A DNA stretch of 64,000 nt, taken from JAPPHY01 sp034423135 (GTDB lineage Bacteria; Chloroflexota; Dehalococcoidia; Lucifugimonadales; UBA2985). Positions 34,324-42,751 of this stretch are shown here, in pieces. Position 1 is the first letter of the stretch; every line of letters begins with the position of its first letter. The notes under the pieces are model-generated. The model did no database searches. It was given only the letters and a program-made list of their open reading frames with translations, and was not told the origin of the DNA. Position numbers and translations under genes: made by a program. Location: the NCBI GenBank assembly GCA_034423135.1, contig DAOUJC010000008.1, positions 186,001 to 250,000 of the forward strand. The letters run 5' to 3'.

Positions 34324-35604
34324 TCATGCCCCCTCTTCCGATTTCTGAATTGCTGCTATGTCAGTACGATAGAATCCGCCTTCGAAGCTCACCCTGGCTG
34401 CGCCGCGATAGGCCCTGTCCCGCGCGTCCGACAGGCTGCCGCCCGTGCCCACGACGGTCAGCACGCGGCCGCCCGCTGTCACCGCACCGGCGCCGCCCGG
34501 CGCGTCCCTCGTTCCCGCGTGAAACACCTCACCGAGCTGCCCGGCCTCCGACATGCCCGCTATCGAATAGCCCGTAACGTACGACCCCGGATAGCCGCCC
34601 GAGGCCACCACGACGCCCACGCAGGCTTCATCGCTCCACTCAATTGGCGTTTCGCTAAGATTCCCATCAAGCACGGCGAGCACAACTTCCGCCAGATCGG
34701 TCTTGAGGCGCGGCAGCAGGACCTGCGCCTCCGGGTCGCCCAGGCGGCAGTTGAACTCTATGACCTTGGGGCCGTCCTCCGTGAGCATCAGGCCTCCGTA
34801 CAGGATGCCGCTGAACGGGCAGTCCTCCCAGGCAAGGGCACGCGCCGCCGGAAGCATGATGCGCTCTCGGATTTCCATCTCCAGCGCGTCGTTCCAGAAC
34901 ACAGGCGGGCTGTAGGCGCCCATGCCACCCGTGTTGGGGCCGCGGTCGCCGTCTTGGGCTCGCTTGTAGTCGCAGGCAGCGGCCAGCGGGGAAACCGACT
35001 CGCCGTCCACAAACGTGAAGACGCTCACCTCCAGGCCCGTGAGCCACTCTTCAACCAGCACGCGCTCCCCGGACTCGCCGAAGGCCCTATCCACCATGCA
35101 CTCACGTAACGCCTGGAGCGCCTCGTCCTTGGTGCGCGCCACCGTCACGCCCTTGCCCGCCGCAAGCCCATCCGCCTTCACCACCAGGGGAGGGGAGAGC
35201 CTGTTTACGAAGCGTTCCGCTTCCCGGTGCGAGTCGAAAACCTCGGCGCGTCCGGTGGGGATGCCGTGCCTGATCATCAGCTCCTTGGCGAAGACCTTGC
35301 TGCTCTCGATGCGGGCCGCGGCGGCGGTTGGCCCGAATATGCGCAGGCCCTCCGCCTGAAAGCGGTCCACAATGCCCATCGCAAGCGGGACCTCCGGACC
35401 CACGACGGTCACGTCCACGCCCAGCTCTCTCGCCGAGCGCAACAGCCCGTCCAGGTCTGTGTCACGCACCGGGACGTTCTCGGCGACTGCCGCCGTGCCT
35501 GCGTTGCCCGGCGCCACGTACAGCGCATCGACAAGCGGGCTGCTGCTCAGCTTCCAGGCGATGGCATGCTCCCGCGCGCCCCCACCGACGACCAGCATCT
35601 TCAT
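34324..35604 (-). CDS. purD: Phosphoribosylamine-glycine ligase (GAR synthetase)
   Basis: A 426-residue ATP-grasp enzyme. It opens MKMLVVGGGAREHAIAWKL and has GPEVPLAMGIVDRF, PLVVKADGLAAGKGVTVA, GPNTGGMGAYSPP and the metal-binding VIEFNCRLGDPEAQVLLP. ATG 35604 overlaps the stop of the TfoX-like gene (ATGA). It is followed directly by purE. Confidence 0.96.
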   Translation of the reverse strand: MKMLVVGGGAREHAIAWKLSSSPLVDALYVAPGNAGTAAVAENVPVRDTDLDGLLRSARELGVDVTVVGPEVPLAMGIVDRFQAEGLRIFGPTAAAARIESSKVFAKELMIRHGIPTGRAEVFDSHREAERFVNRLSPPLVVKADGLAAGKGVTVARTKDEALQALRECMVDRAFGESGERVLVEEWLTGLEVSVFTFVDGESVSPLAAACDYKRAQDGDRGPNTGGMGAYSPPVFWNDALEMEIRERIMLPAARALAWEDCPFSGILYGGLMLTEDGPKVIEFNCRLGDPEAQVLLPRLKTDLAEVVLAVLDGNLSETPIEWSDEACVGVVVASGGYPGSYVTGYSIAGMSEAGQLGEVFHAGTRDAPGGAGAVTAGGRVLTVVGTGGSLSDARDRAYRGAARVSFEGGFYRTDIAAIQKSEEGA

Positions 35605-35957
35605 CGCATTCTCCCGGAGGCTCGTCTTCCCTTGGGAGGCGTCATTCGAACGTACTCGATGGCGGTTTTAAGCCAGGGCAAAAGCGCATCGACGCCGTCT
35701 TCATCGACTGAGAATGACACCCAGTCACCGAAACGACGGCCGGGAGTGGGCGTGAAGAGAGAGGCGCTCCCGCTCTCCAGTGCCTGCGTGCGATCGGGTT
35801 CGGGGAGCTTGGTTGCCACTTCGCCAATCCAGTACACGGCAAACATCCGGTCTCCCACGAAGTACCCGTGTCCGCCGAACATCGTTCGAGTGGACACGTC
35901 CGTCCAGGAGAGCAGGACTGCGTCCAAATCGCTCTGGACTGAGGCGTCGTTGGTCAT
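35601..35957 (-). CDS. TfoX N-terminal domain protein
   Basis: A protein of about 118 residues with the TfoX_N fold signature TRTMFGGHGYFVGDRMFAVYW, followed by KLPEPDRTQALESG and a WVSFSVDED strand. Proteins made only of this domain have no settled role and need not act in competence. ATG 35957 gives the usual length; TTG 35975 would add six residues. It is the first gene after the predicted promoter of the purine run and overlaps purD by four bases. Confidence 0.78.
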   Translation of the reverse strand: MTNDASVQSDLDAVLLSWTDVSTRTMFGGHGYFVGDRMFAVYWIGEVATKLPEPDRTQALESGSASLFTPTPGRRFGDWVSFSVDEDGVDALLPWLKTAIEYVRMTPPKGRRASGRMR

Positions 35958-36020
35958 GTGGTCTGCAATGCTCAAGAGGAGGGAAGCGCTCCAGGTTGCT
36001 GCATCGGCTCCGGCATGTCA

Positions 36021-36052
36021 GACGGCAAGCGACTCTCTGAATCCTTGCCGTC
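36021..36052 (-). other. Inverted repeat in the leader of the tfoX-purD run
   Basis: GACGGCAAG (36021-36029) and CTTGCCGTC (36044-36052) are exact complements around a 14-base loop. It lies between the predicted promoter and the first gene, and could be an operator, a leader hairpin or the herA terminator read from upstream. It does not resemble a purine riboswitch. Confidence 0.4.
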
Positions 36053-36064
36053 GGAGACGCAGCG

Positions 36065-36092
36065 ATTATATCACACGGCTCGTCATCGCCAA
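36065..36092 (-). promoter_or_regulatory. Predicted promoter of the tfoX-purD-purE run
   Basis: On the minus strand, TTGGCG (36092-36087) and consensus TATAAT (36070-36065) are 16 bases apart. The leader to ATG 35957 would be about 100 bases. Confidence 0.5.
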
Positions 36093-36120
36093 CGCCTGCG
36101 AGCCGACCGCGCGGCCCTGC

Positions 36121-37755
36121 TCAGCCGCGCCCTCCGAACAGATCGTCGGCGTCGCGCTCCATCTGGCACCGCATCTCGGACGCCTCAAGGAAGCCGAGCT
36201 CGCGGTAGGAATCCGGCGTGCCATAGTCCCTGACGCGGAGCACCACCGGAATCGGCACCGAGTGGCCGAATACAAGCGACTGCTGCTTGCTGTCCAGGCG
36301 GCTCAGCACGGAGCGCAGCTCCCGCGCGCCGTACGTCCCCGCCGTCACGGCGTCCACGTCACGCTCGTTGTCCAGCAGGCACACCAGCTTTGTGCCCAGC
36401 TGGCTCATGACCTCCTCATCGATGCCACTGGGGCGCTGGTCGACCACGAGCAGCGTGACGTTGTACTTCCGCATCTCCCGCGCAATGTTGCCAAAGGTGG
36501 TCTGGGACGCAACCTCCCGGCTGAGGAACCTGTGCGCCTCCTCGATGGTAATCACCAGCGGGCGCGGCTCCCGCGAGGCGTCGCCCATCGCCTCCTCCTT
36601 GCGCCGAACGTAGCGCGCGTGTATGCGACGCGTCAGCAGGTTCGCCACCAGCATGTACGCCGACAAATCGTGCCTGTACCGCCCGAACTCAAGCACGACG
36701 TGGATGCCTCTGTCCAGGTAGCGGAGTATCTCCTCGACAGACTCGTCCGACTCCCTCTCGGTTATGAAGTCGAACCGCCGGAACCTGCTCAACCGGTTGT
36801 GGAGCGTGGACAGCGCTCTCTCGTTGACGTTCAGCTCCGCAGCCAACTCGCGCATCTCCGCGCCGCCAATGTCAAGAAACCGCCTGAACCATCGCTCCTG
36901 CCCGTAGTGCCGCGCCAAGGAGTAGGCGGCATCCGCAGCCACCTCCGAAAGGTTCAGGTTCTCGCGCAGCAGGTCGATGTCCTCCGGCTCTATCTGGTTG
37001 TAGCCCACGCGCAGCAGGTAGTCCGGCGACACTCCTCGCCTGCGGCTGTGGTCTTCGTCCAGCGAGAACACGCCAACCCGTGAAGGGAATAGCTGCTTGA
37101 TGCCCTTCACCATGCCCGTGCCCTCTGACGTGCCCATCCAGCCGTACTCGCTCTCCATGTCGAACACCAGGTTCACCGCCGCGCTCTTCTGCAGGATACC
37201 CGCGAGCAGCAGCCGCGTGAGGAAGCTCTTGCCCGTGCCGCTCTTGCCGAACACGCCGTTGGAGCGCGTCACGAACTCCTCCAAGTCGAGGCAGACCCGC
37301 GTCTCCATGTCCAGCGGGCTGCCAACCCAGAAGTGGCGATTGTCCTCCGCACCAAACACCACCTGCACGTCCTCCTCCGAGGCCAGGCGAACGGGTGCGA
37401 AGTGCGGGGGCACCGTCCGAGCGGGCGTGGGGCCTTCGATCATGGCGAGATCGCCCTCGATCGCCAGCATGGGCAGCACCCTGAGCGTCGAGTAGGCGGC
37501 GGAACTGGCAACGACGCCCGCGATGAGCGGGTTTGACGTGTCGGGCGGATTGGTCCGGATGGACTCGTCCGACCACTCCAGCGCGATGTCCGTGACCACG
37601 CCGTAGAAGCGGCGGCTCTGCCCCTGAATCACCACGTGCTGCCCCAAGGCCATCTCTTCCACAGCTGCGCCCGGCGAGAGCCGCACGTCTACGCCGCGGG
37701 CCATTGAGCCGCCGACGACGACTCCAAGGTAGCGACCTGAGCTTTCCCGTTCCAT
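36121..37755 (-). CDS. herA: HerA-type ATP-dependent DNA translocase with HAS-barrel
   Basis: A 544-residue hexameric FtsK/HerA-class motor. The N-terminal HAS-barrel runs from GRYLGVVVGGSMARGVDV to about residue 60, and Walker A is GKSGTGKS near residues 170-177. The protein has FDMESEYGWMG and a Walker B segment LVITIEEAH near residue 400, followed by the sensor-like LLVVDQRPSGIDEEVMSQLGTK. HerA works with NurA in resecting DNA ends, and HerA-nuclease pairs are also known in phage defence. ATG 37755 overlaps the upstream stop (TGATG). The nurA gene lies two genes upstream in the same run, making a partnership very likely. Confidence 0.9.
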   Translation of the reverse strand: MERESSGRYLGVVVGGSMARGVDVRLSPGAAVEEMALGQHVVIQGQSRRFYGVVTDIALEWSDESIRTNPPDTSNPLIAGVVASSAAYSTLRVLPMLAIEGDLAMIEGPTPARTVPPHFAPVRLASEEDVQVVFGAEDNRHFWVGSPLDMETRVCLDLEEFVTRSNGVFGKSGTGKSFLTRLLLAGILQKSAAVNLVFDMESEYGWMGTSEGTGMVKGIKQLFPSRVGVFSLDEDHSRRRGVSPDYLLRVGYNQIEPEDIDLLRENLNLSEVAADAAYSLARHYGQERWFRRFLDIGGAEMRELAAELNVNERALSTLHNRLSRFRRFDFITERESDESVEEILRYLDRGIHVVLEFGRYRHDLSAYMLVANLLTRRIHARYVRRKEEAMGDASREPRPLVITIEEAHRFLSREVASQTTFGNIAREMRKYNVTLLVVDQRPSGIDEEVMSQLGTKLVCLLDNERDVDAVTAGTYGARELRSVLSRLDSKQQSLVFGHSVPIPVVLRVRDYGTPDSYRELGFLEASEMRCQMERDADDLFGGRG

Positions 37756-38348
37756 CACGGCGCGGCCCTCAGAAGTATGGACTCGACGGTACGGAAGTCG
37801 CCGGGGAACAGAGCAGCCAGCTGCTTGCCTGCGCCGGCCAGGAACGCATGCGGATCCGACTGCGCTGCGACGACGTGCTTCAGGAACGCCGACACCACCT
37901 CCTCAAGCGCGGCCACGCCCGAGCCTGCCAGCAGCCGCAGGCAGTCGGTCGACGACGAGAACGCCGCCGCCTCAGCCGTGGGGCACTCGTGCACGAATGC
38001 ATATATCGGAGGCGGCGAGGGCGGTAGGCGGTAGCGCGTCTCGCCTCCATTAACATGTCCCACGATCACCGCGCGGAAGTCCGTGCGTAGCAGGTGCTCA
38101 AGCTGAGGGTTGCTGCGGTACACGTCCTCCTCAGTAGCCTCGTCCTCGCCTCGCACAGTGGGCCTGCGGCTCGGATCGATGCCTCGGGTGGCAACCTCAT
38201 GCACGACGCCGTACGCGGGGTAGGGGCCTCCCGTCCTCACGAGTGCGCCAAGGTGCGGCGCGCCGTACAGCCGGTAGCTCTGCGCCACGAATCCGGTGGA
38301 GCTGCTCTCCACGACCTCGCCCACACGTGCATTGTCGCCTAGAGCCAT
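37755..38348 (-). CDS. Small HAS-barrel-like protein between nurA and herA
   Basis: A protein of about 197 residues starting ALGDNARVGEVVESSSTGF. Its first about 60 residues resemble the HAS-barrel found at the N-terminus of HerA (VVHEVATRGIDPSRRP matches the barrel's final strands). The rest (about 70-197) is unfamiliar, mainly helical, with one notable segment YAFVHECPTAEAAAF. It overlaps nurA by 10 bases and herA by one, so the three are almost surely made together. It may be an adaptor that joins the nuclease to the translocase ring. ATG 38348 is preferred because the open frame further upstream is a shadow of nurA. Confidence 0.7.
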   Translation of the reverse strand: MALGDNARVGEVVESSSTGFVAQSYRLYGAPHLGALVRTGGPYPAYGVVHEVATRGIDPSRRPTVRGEDEATEEDVYRSNPQLEHLLRTDFRAVIVGHVNGGETRYRLPPSPPPIYAFVHECPTAEAAAFSSSTDCLRLLAGSGVAALEEVVSAFLKHVVAAQSDPHAFLAGAGKQLAALFPGDFRTVESILLRAAP

Positions 38349-39547
38349 TTCAGCCTCTTGCTGCGGTCCTTCAGGGAGGTGTAGACCGGCAGTCGGTGCG
38401 CGCCGAGCGCCGTCTCGACCATCACGCGGAACTCCTCGCGATCTCCGGCGGTGACCACCGCCTGCTCGTGCGCCTCCGATATGGCGACTGGGTAGCCGTG
38501 ACCCTTCCTGCACTGGTCGACGAGGCCCGCGTGCACAAGCGACAGCAGACCCGGGGAGTCAGCCACCCACGCGGGAATCTCCACCCTCGCGATCTCCTCG
38601 CCAGCGTTCATGTAGAAGAAGTGAACGGCGTGATCGCCGTAGAAGCGTTCCACAATTGACGATGTGGTTAGGTTCACGTCCGAACATTCGCCGTAGTCCA
38701 GTATCGCCCCGAAAACGTCCCGGTCCATCACGCCCGCCACGCCGTCGCACGGGCGCCTGCCCGCAGATAGCGACCCGCAGTGCATGTCGCAGTTGGCACG
38801 CTCATAAGGGCAGAGACGTTCGTCCAGGCGCAGGGCGTTCACCACGTCGGTGCTCCGGGGAAGGCTGACGTACGCCGCCAGGGCCAGCGGGCGGTTGCGG
38901 GCAAGCTCCCGCAGCCTGTCCATGGCCGGCAGGAACATGTCGTCGATCAGCGCCGTGCGCACGAACTCCTGGTACGCCTGGCCCGCCAGCGCCCACAGAA
39001 TCAGCGACCCGTCGATGAGGGCCAGCGTGGGTATGTCGGAGGGGGACTGCTCCGCGAGATCAGCCAGGGCCCTCAGCTCCTCCACGGCCCGCAGCGCACC
39101 CAGCAGGCCGCCCTCCAGCGCCTGCGTACGGCCGCTGCCTGGGTCGCGCAGGTACATGTCGTCATCTTCGGTGTAGAGGCGCGGCAGGCTTCCTAGCTCC
39201 GCCATAGGCCGCTCGCCGTACCGGATGTGCACGGTGCCGAGATTGATCAGGTAGCACCAGGCCGCCAGGTGCCTGTCCACGTCGATGTGCGAGCCGTCGA
39301 CGGCCAGCGCAGCGTAGTCGGACGGCGGGGCAGGGGAGGGGTGGCGTCTCGCCACCGAGCCTCGGAGACCGGCGACAAGGAAGGTCGTCTGACTCCGAGT
39401 ACGCTTTGCCTCGATAACGTCGGCCTGTGCAGTCGAGAGGGTGTTCAGGGCCAGCGCCAGACTCGCCTCGCGCTCCGCACGGCGCGCGCTTAGACCGGAG
39501 GCCATGCCCTGGATCTGGCCGGCGATCTTGTGAAGGTCAAGAGACAC
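38339..39547 (-). CDS. nurA: NurA-domain nuclease with an inserted cysteine cluster
   Basis: A 402-residue protein of the NurA 5'-3' nuclease family. Its metal-binding acids are visible as AVDGS (Asp84) and LIDGS (Asp179), with a late NurA-like stretch ARVEIPAWVAD and a C-terminal HEQAVV region. Between them lie C246, C253, C257 and C267 (spacing x6, x3, x9), not expected in a plain NurA, perhaps a zinc or iron-sulfur site. GTG start, 18 bases after selB. It should form an end-resection machine with the HerA two genes downstream. Confidence 0.85.
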   Translation of the reverse strand: MSLDLHKIAGQIQGMASGLSARRAEREASLALALNTLSTAQADVIEAKRTRSQTTFLVAGLRGSVARRHPSPAPPSDYAALAVDGSHIDVDRHLAAWCYLINLGTVHIRYGERPMAELGSLPRLYTEDDDMYLRDPGSGRTQALEGGLLGALRAVEELRALADLAEQSPSDIPTLALIDGSLILWALAGQAYQEFVRTALIDDMFLPAMDRLRELARNRPLALAAYVSLPRSTDVVNALRLDERLCPYERANCDMHCGSLSAGRRPCDGVAGVMDRDVFGAILDYGECSDVNLTTSSIVERFYGDHAVHFFYMNAGEEIARVEIPAWVADSPGLLSLVHAGLVDQCRKGHGYPVAISEAHEQAVVTAGDREEFRVMVETALGAHRLPVYTSLKDRSKRLKWL

Positions 39548-39565
39548 GTTGAAACTCGTCTCCGC

Positions 39566-41428
39566 CTACCGCAGTACCCGGTCGTCGCCCACGCGGCGGG
39601 TTATTCGCTGCTGGTCCAGGTGCTCCAGTAGCGCCAAGGCATACTTCCGGCTGGTGTTGAACCGGTCACGCACCTGTCCGACGTTGATCTTGCCGTTCTC
39701 CCTTATGGCTGCCGTGACGGCGTCCACCATCTCCCTGTACGCCCCCGCCTCATACACCACCACGTCGCTGACACGCACCACACGGCCCTGGTCGACCAGC
39801 ATCGCGAGCAGGTCCTCGTCAGGCTCCTCACCTGTGGGCGGCGAGAATGGGTCCGAACGCAGGCGGGCGATGAATCGATCCACAAGCCTGGTTTGCTCCT
39901 CGCTGGGCGCCGCGCTGTGCTCCGGCAGGCGCACCAGCCCCGCATCGTCGGCGACGGCGCCGTCTTCCGCCAGCCTCGCCGCAACGTGCGGGAACTCCTG
40001 CGACGACAGTCCCAGCCTGCTGCGGAGCTCCTCCTTCTGCATGCCGCGGCGCAGCGGGTGCTCCCGATGGTAGGCTCCAAGCGCGTCATTGGCGCGGCCC
40101 GACAGCGCGCTCCAACCGGCTGCGGTGTAGAGCAGAGACCGGGGCTGCAGCGGGCCTGCCGGCAGCGTCACGACCCCGCCATCGGATGCAAGCTGCTCCA
40201 CCACGCGCATTGCCTCCTCCATCGAGAGGTTGGCGCGTCCGGACAGTGTGTCGAGCGTGCACGGCTCAAGGGACCGGATGGCCTGCAGAGCCATCTCGTC
40301 GATGCTGCCTCTCTCCAGCACTTCCAGGCGCTCAAGCGTGGGCGCGTGGCGGCGCCGGTGGCGCTTGGCGTGCGGCTCAACTACGGCACCGCCGCCGAGC
40401 GTTGCGTCAGACGAACGAATGACGAAGTAGTCGCCCTTGACCAGCGCGAGGGGGTTGTCGAGGCGTACCTGCGCCCAGACCTCGTCGCCGGGCAGCGCCT
40501 CGTCGCGCTCCAGCAGGCGGACGCGCGCGACGCTCTCCGTGGCGCCTGTGTGGAACGTCACGGGCCTGTTGTGCCTCAGGCCGCGCGGCGCGGTGTCCAG
40601 GAGGCGGAGTCGTACGTCCGCGGCGATGGTGGGCCTGAGCCAGCCTGAGATGGTGAGCACGTCGCCGCGCTCGATGTCGTCGTGGGAGACGCCGGACAGG
40701 TTCACGGCCAGTCGTCGGCCGGGCGTCGCCGTGTCCAGCTTCTGCCGGTGGCTCTGCAGCCCGCGGATGCGAGACACGCGGCCAGAGGGCAGAAGCTCCA
40801 CCTCCATGCCTACGGAGAGGGAGCCGTCGATGAGCGTGCCGGTAACCACCGTTCCGAAGCCCGGCATGGTGAATGAGCGGTCGACAGGCAGCCGCGGCCT
40901 GCCGGTGTCCCTCCGCGTCTCGGAGGCCTCCAGCAGGCCGTCCACGGCGGTCAGAAGCTCCGGGATGCCCTCGCCCGTTACCGCGGACACGGCCACCATT
41001 GGCGCACCCTCCAGCGTGGTGCCCTCCAGCACGTCCTCCACCTCAGCCATCACAAGCTCCACCATCTCGTCGTCGACCAGGTCGCTCTTGGCGATGACCG
41101 CCAGGCCCCTTTCGACGCGGAGCAGGTCGAGTATCGCCAGGTGCTCACGCGTTTGGGGCATCACCGACTCGTTCGCGGCGATCACCAGCAGGGCCAGATC
41201 GATGCCTCCGACGCCTGCGAGCATGTGCCTGATGAAGCGTTCGTGGCCCGGAACGTCGACGATGCTGACCTCGCGGCCGCTGGGAAGCGTGAGCCATGCA
41301 AACCCCAGCTCGATGGTGAGGCCGCGTTCCTTCTCCTCGCGGAGCCGGTCCGGGTCGATGCCGGTGAGGGCCTTCACCAGCGTAGACTTGCCGTGGTCAA
41401 CGTGTCCTGCCGTGCCTAAAACGTACAT
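39566..41428 (-). CDS. selB: Selenocysteine-specific translation elongation factor SelB
   Basis: A 620-residue factor that delivers selenocysteyl-tRNA to UGA codons. It begins YVLGTAGHVDHGKSTLVKAL (G1) and has the switch region REEKERGLTIELGFAWL, DVPGHERFI (G3) and AKSDLVD (G4). Beta-barrel domains follow, and then about 240 residues of winged-helix repeats that bind the SECIS RNA, ending KYALALLEHLDQQRITRRVGDDRVL. The C-terminal helices separate it from EF-Tu. selA, selD and tRNA-Sec are not in the window. ATG 41428 with GGGAG upstream. Confidence 0.95.
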   Translation of the reverse strand: MYVLGTAGHVDHGKSTLVKALTGIDPDRLREEKERGLTIELGFAWLTLPSGREVSIVDVPGHERFIRHMLAGVGGIDLALLVIAANESVMPQTREHLAILDLLRVERGLAVIAKSDLVDDEMVELVMAEVEDVLEGTTLEGAPMVAVSAVTGEGIPELLTAVDGLLEASETRRDTGRPRLPVDRSFTMPGFGTVVTGTLIDGSLSVGMEVELLPSGRVSRIRGLQSHRQKLDTATPGRRLAVNLSGVSHDDIERGDVLTISGWLRPTIAADVRLRLLDTAPRGLRHNRPVTFHTGATESVARVRLLERDEALPGDEVWAQVRLDNPLALVKGDYFVIRSSDATLGGGAVVEPHAKRHRRRHAPTLERLEVLERGSIDEMALQAIRSLEPCTLDTLSGRANLSMEEAMRVVEQLASDGGVVTLPAGPLQPRSLLYTAAGWSALSGRANDALGAYHREHPLRRGMQKEELRSRLGLSSQEFPHVAARLAEDGAVADDAGLVRLPEHSAAPSEEQTRLVDRFIARLRSDPFSPPTGEEPDEDLLAMLVDQGRVVRVSDVVVYEAGAYREMVDAVTAAIRENGKINVGQVRDRFNTSRKYALALLEHLDQQRITRRVGDDRVLR

Positions 41429-41501
41429 GGGGAAGCTCCCGCGGGGGATGGAATCAGGATAGCACAAGGGCAGGGCAGGGGCAATTTGGGGCGGGCACAG
41501 T

Positions 41502-42725
41502 TCACCCAAAGAACCGCAGGAACACCTCGTTGCCGAGCAGCCGTCCGCGCGCCGTCAGGCGGATCACTCCGTCGTCCCTCTCCAGCAGGCCGATGCCGGT
41601 CAGCTCCGCAAGCTGCTCTCCGAACACTGCGTCCAGGCCCCGGCCGAACCTGCTCTCGAATGTCGCGAGCTCCACGCCCTCGTCGAGCCGCAGCCCCATC
41701 ATCATGGTCTCCGCCATCTCCAGCGAAACGTCAACTCGCTCCACGCCGCCCACGACCGGTATACGCCGTATGGTCTCCTCGGACAGGAATACCGGCGCTT
41801 CAAGCGCTGGCGGAGCTTCGGTCATGCGCCTTACGTACTCCCTCGGCGAGGCGAGGTTGTGGAAGCGCCAACGGCCCAGGTAGGAGTGCGCTCCCGGCCC
41901 GACGCCAAGGTAAGGGCCGTTTCGCCAGTAGGTCAGGTTGTGCCGGCTCTCCAGACTCTCCCGCGCCCAGTTCGATATCTCGTAGTGCCGGTATCCCTCT
42001 CGCTCAAGCAGCTCTTCCGCCAGCAGGTACATGTCTGCCGCCAGGTCGGCGTCCGGCTCCGGCAGCGCGCCTACTCTGACCTGCTGCTCCATGGGCGTCC
42101 CGTCCTCCAGCGTGAGGCAGTACAGCGACAGGTGCTCCGGCCCCATCGCCAGCACGCCGTCCAGCGTCTCCCGCCACTGAGCCATGCTCTGGAGCGGCAG
42201 GCCGTACATCAGGTCAAGGTTCACGTTGTCGAAGCCTGCGAGTCTCACTGCGCGGAATGCGTCCGCCACGTCCTGCGCCGTGTGACGCCTGCCGAGCAGC
42301 CTCAGCAGTCCATCATCCAAGCTCTGGACGCCGACGCTCAAGCGGTTGAAGCCCAACCGCGCAAGCGACACCGGCGCGTCGCCGAGCAGGTCGCCGGGGT
42401 TCGCCTCCATCGTGGCCTCCCCGTCAGGCGTGACCTTGAAGGCCCGCCGGACGGCCGCCAGCACGGTTTCGAGGTCATTCGCAGGGAGGTAGGATGGCGT
42501 GCCTCCACCCATGAAGATCGTCGTCACGGCTGGCCTGCCGAGCATTTCGCCCCATCGCTCGATCTCCACGGCCAGAGCCTTGACGTAGGCCGGCATCATG
42601 TGCTCGATGCCCGCGTAGGTGTTGAAGTCGCAGTAGGGGCACTTGGTCTCGCAGAAGGGGATGTGAACGTACAGCGAGAGGCTGTGGGGCAGGGAAGTGG
42701 TTTCGCTTGCGGCCTGTGTGTCCAT
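41502..42725 (-). CDS. hemW: Radical SAM heme chaperone HemW
   Basis: A 407-residue radical SAM protein. It has LSLYVHIPFCETKCPYCDFN, where CxxxCxxC binds the [4Fe-4S] cluster and the Phe after the last Cys plus Asp is typical. Later come FMGGGTPSYLP, EANPGDLL, RLSVGVQSLDD and NLDLMYGLPLQ. It is often misnamed oxygen-independent coproporphyrinogen oxidase, but the HemN-specific features are absent. It is followed by selB after 73 bases. ATG 42725 is chosen because the open frame above it overlaps ychF. Confidence 0.92.
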   Translation of the reverse strand: MDTQAASETTSLPHSLSLYVHIPFCETKCPYCDFNTYAGIEHMMPAYVKALAVEIERWGEMLGRPAVTTIFMGGGTPSYLPANDLETVLAAVRRAFKVTPDGEATMEANPGDLLGDAPVSLARLGFNRLSVGVQSLDDGLLRLLGRRHTAQDVADAFRAVRLAGFDNVNLDLMYGLPLQSMAQWRETLDGVLAMGPEHLSLYCLTLEDGTPMEQQVRVGALPEPDADLAADMYLLAEELLEREGYRHYEISNWARESLESRHNLTYWRNGPYLGVGPGAHSYLGRWRFHNLASPREYVRRMTEAPPALEAPVFLSEETIRRIPVVGGVERVDVSLEMAETMMMGLRLDEGVELATFESRFGRGLDAVFGEQLAELTGIGLLERDDGVIRLTARGRLLGNEVFLRFFG

Positions 42726-42751
42726 TGGTACTGCCGGCCCTCCCGCTCCCT

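Noticed and set aside
35958..36064. Purine riboswitch in the leader of the purD run.
   Set aside because: A nine-base inverted repeat is present, but the three-stem purine aptamer with its conserved loops is not.
35227..37083. A 618-codon open frame on the plus strand opposite purD, the TfoX-like gene and herA.
   Set aside because: It lies antisense to three well-recognised genes, its composition (rich in His, Arg, Ala, Leu) is that of a reversed high-GC frame, and it matches no family.
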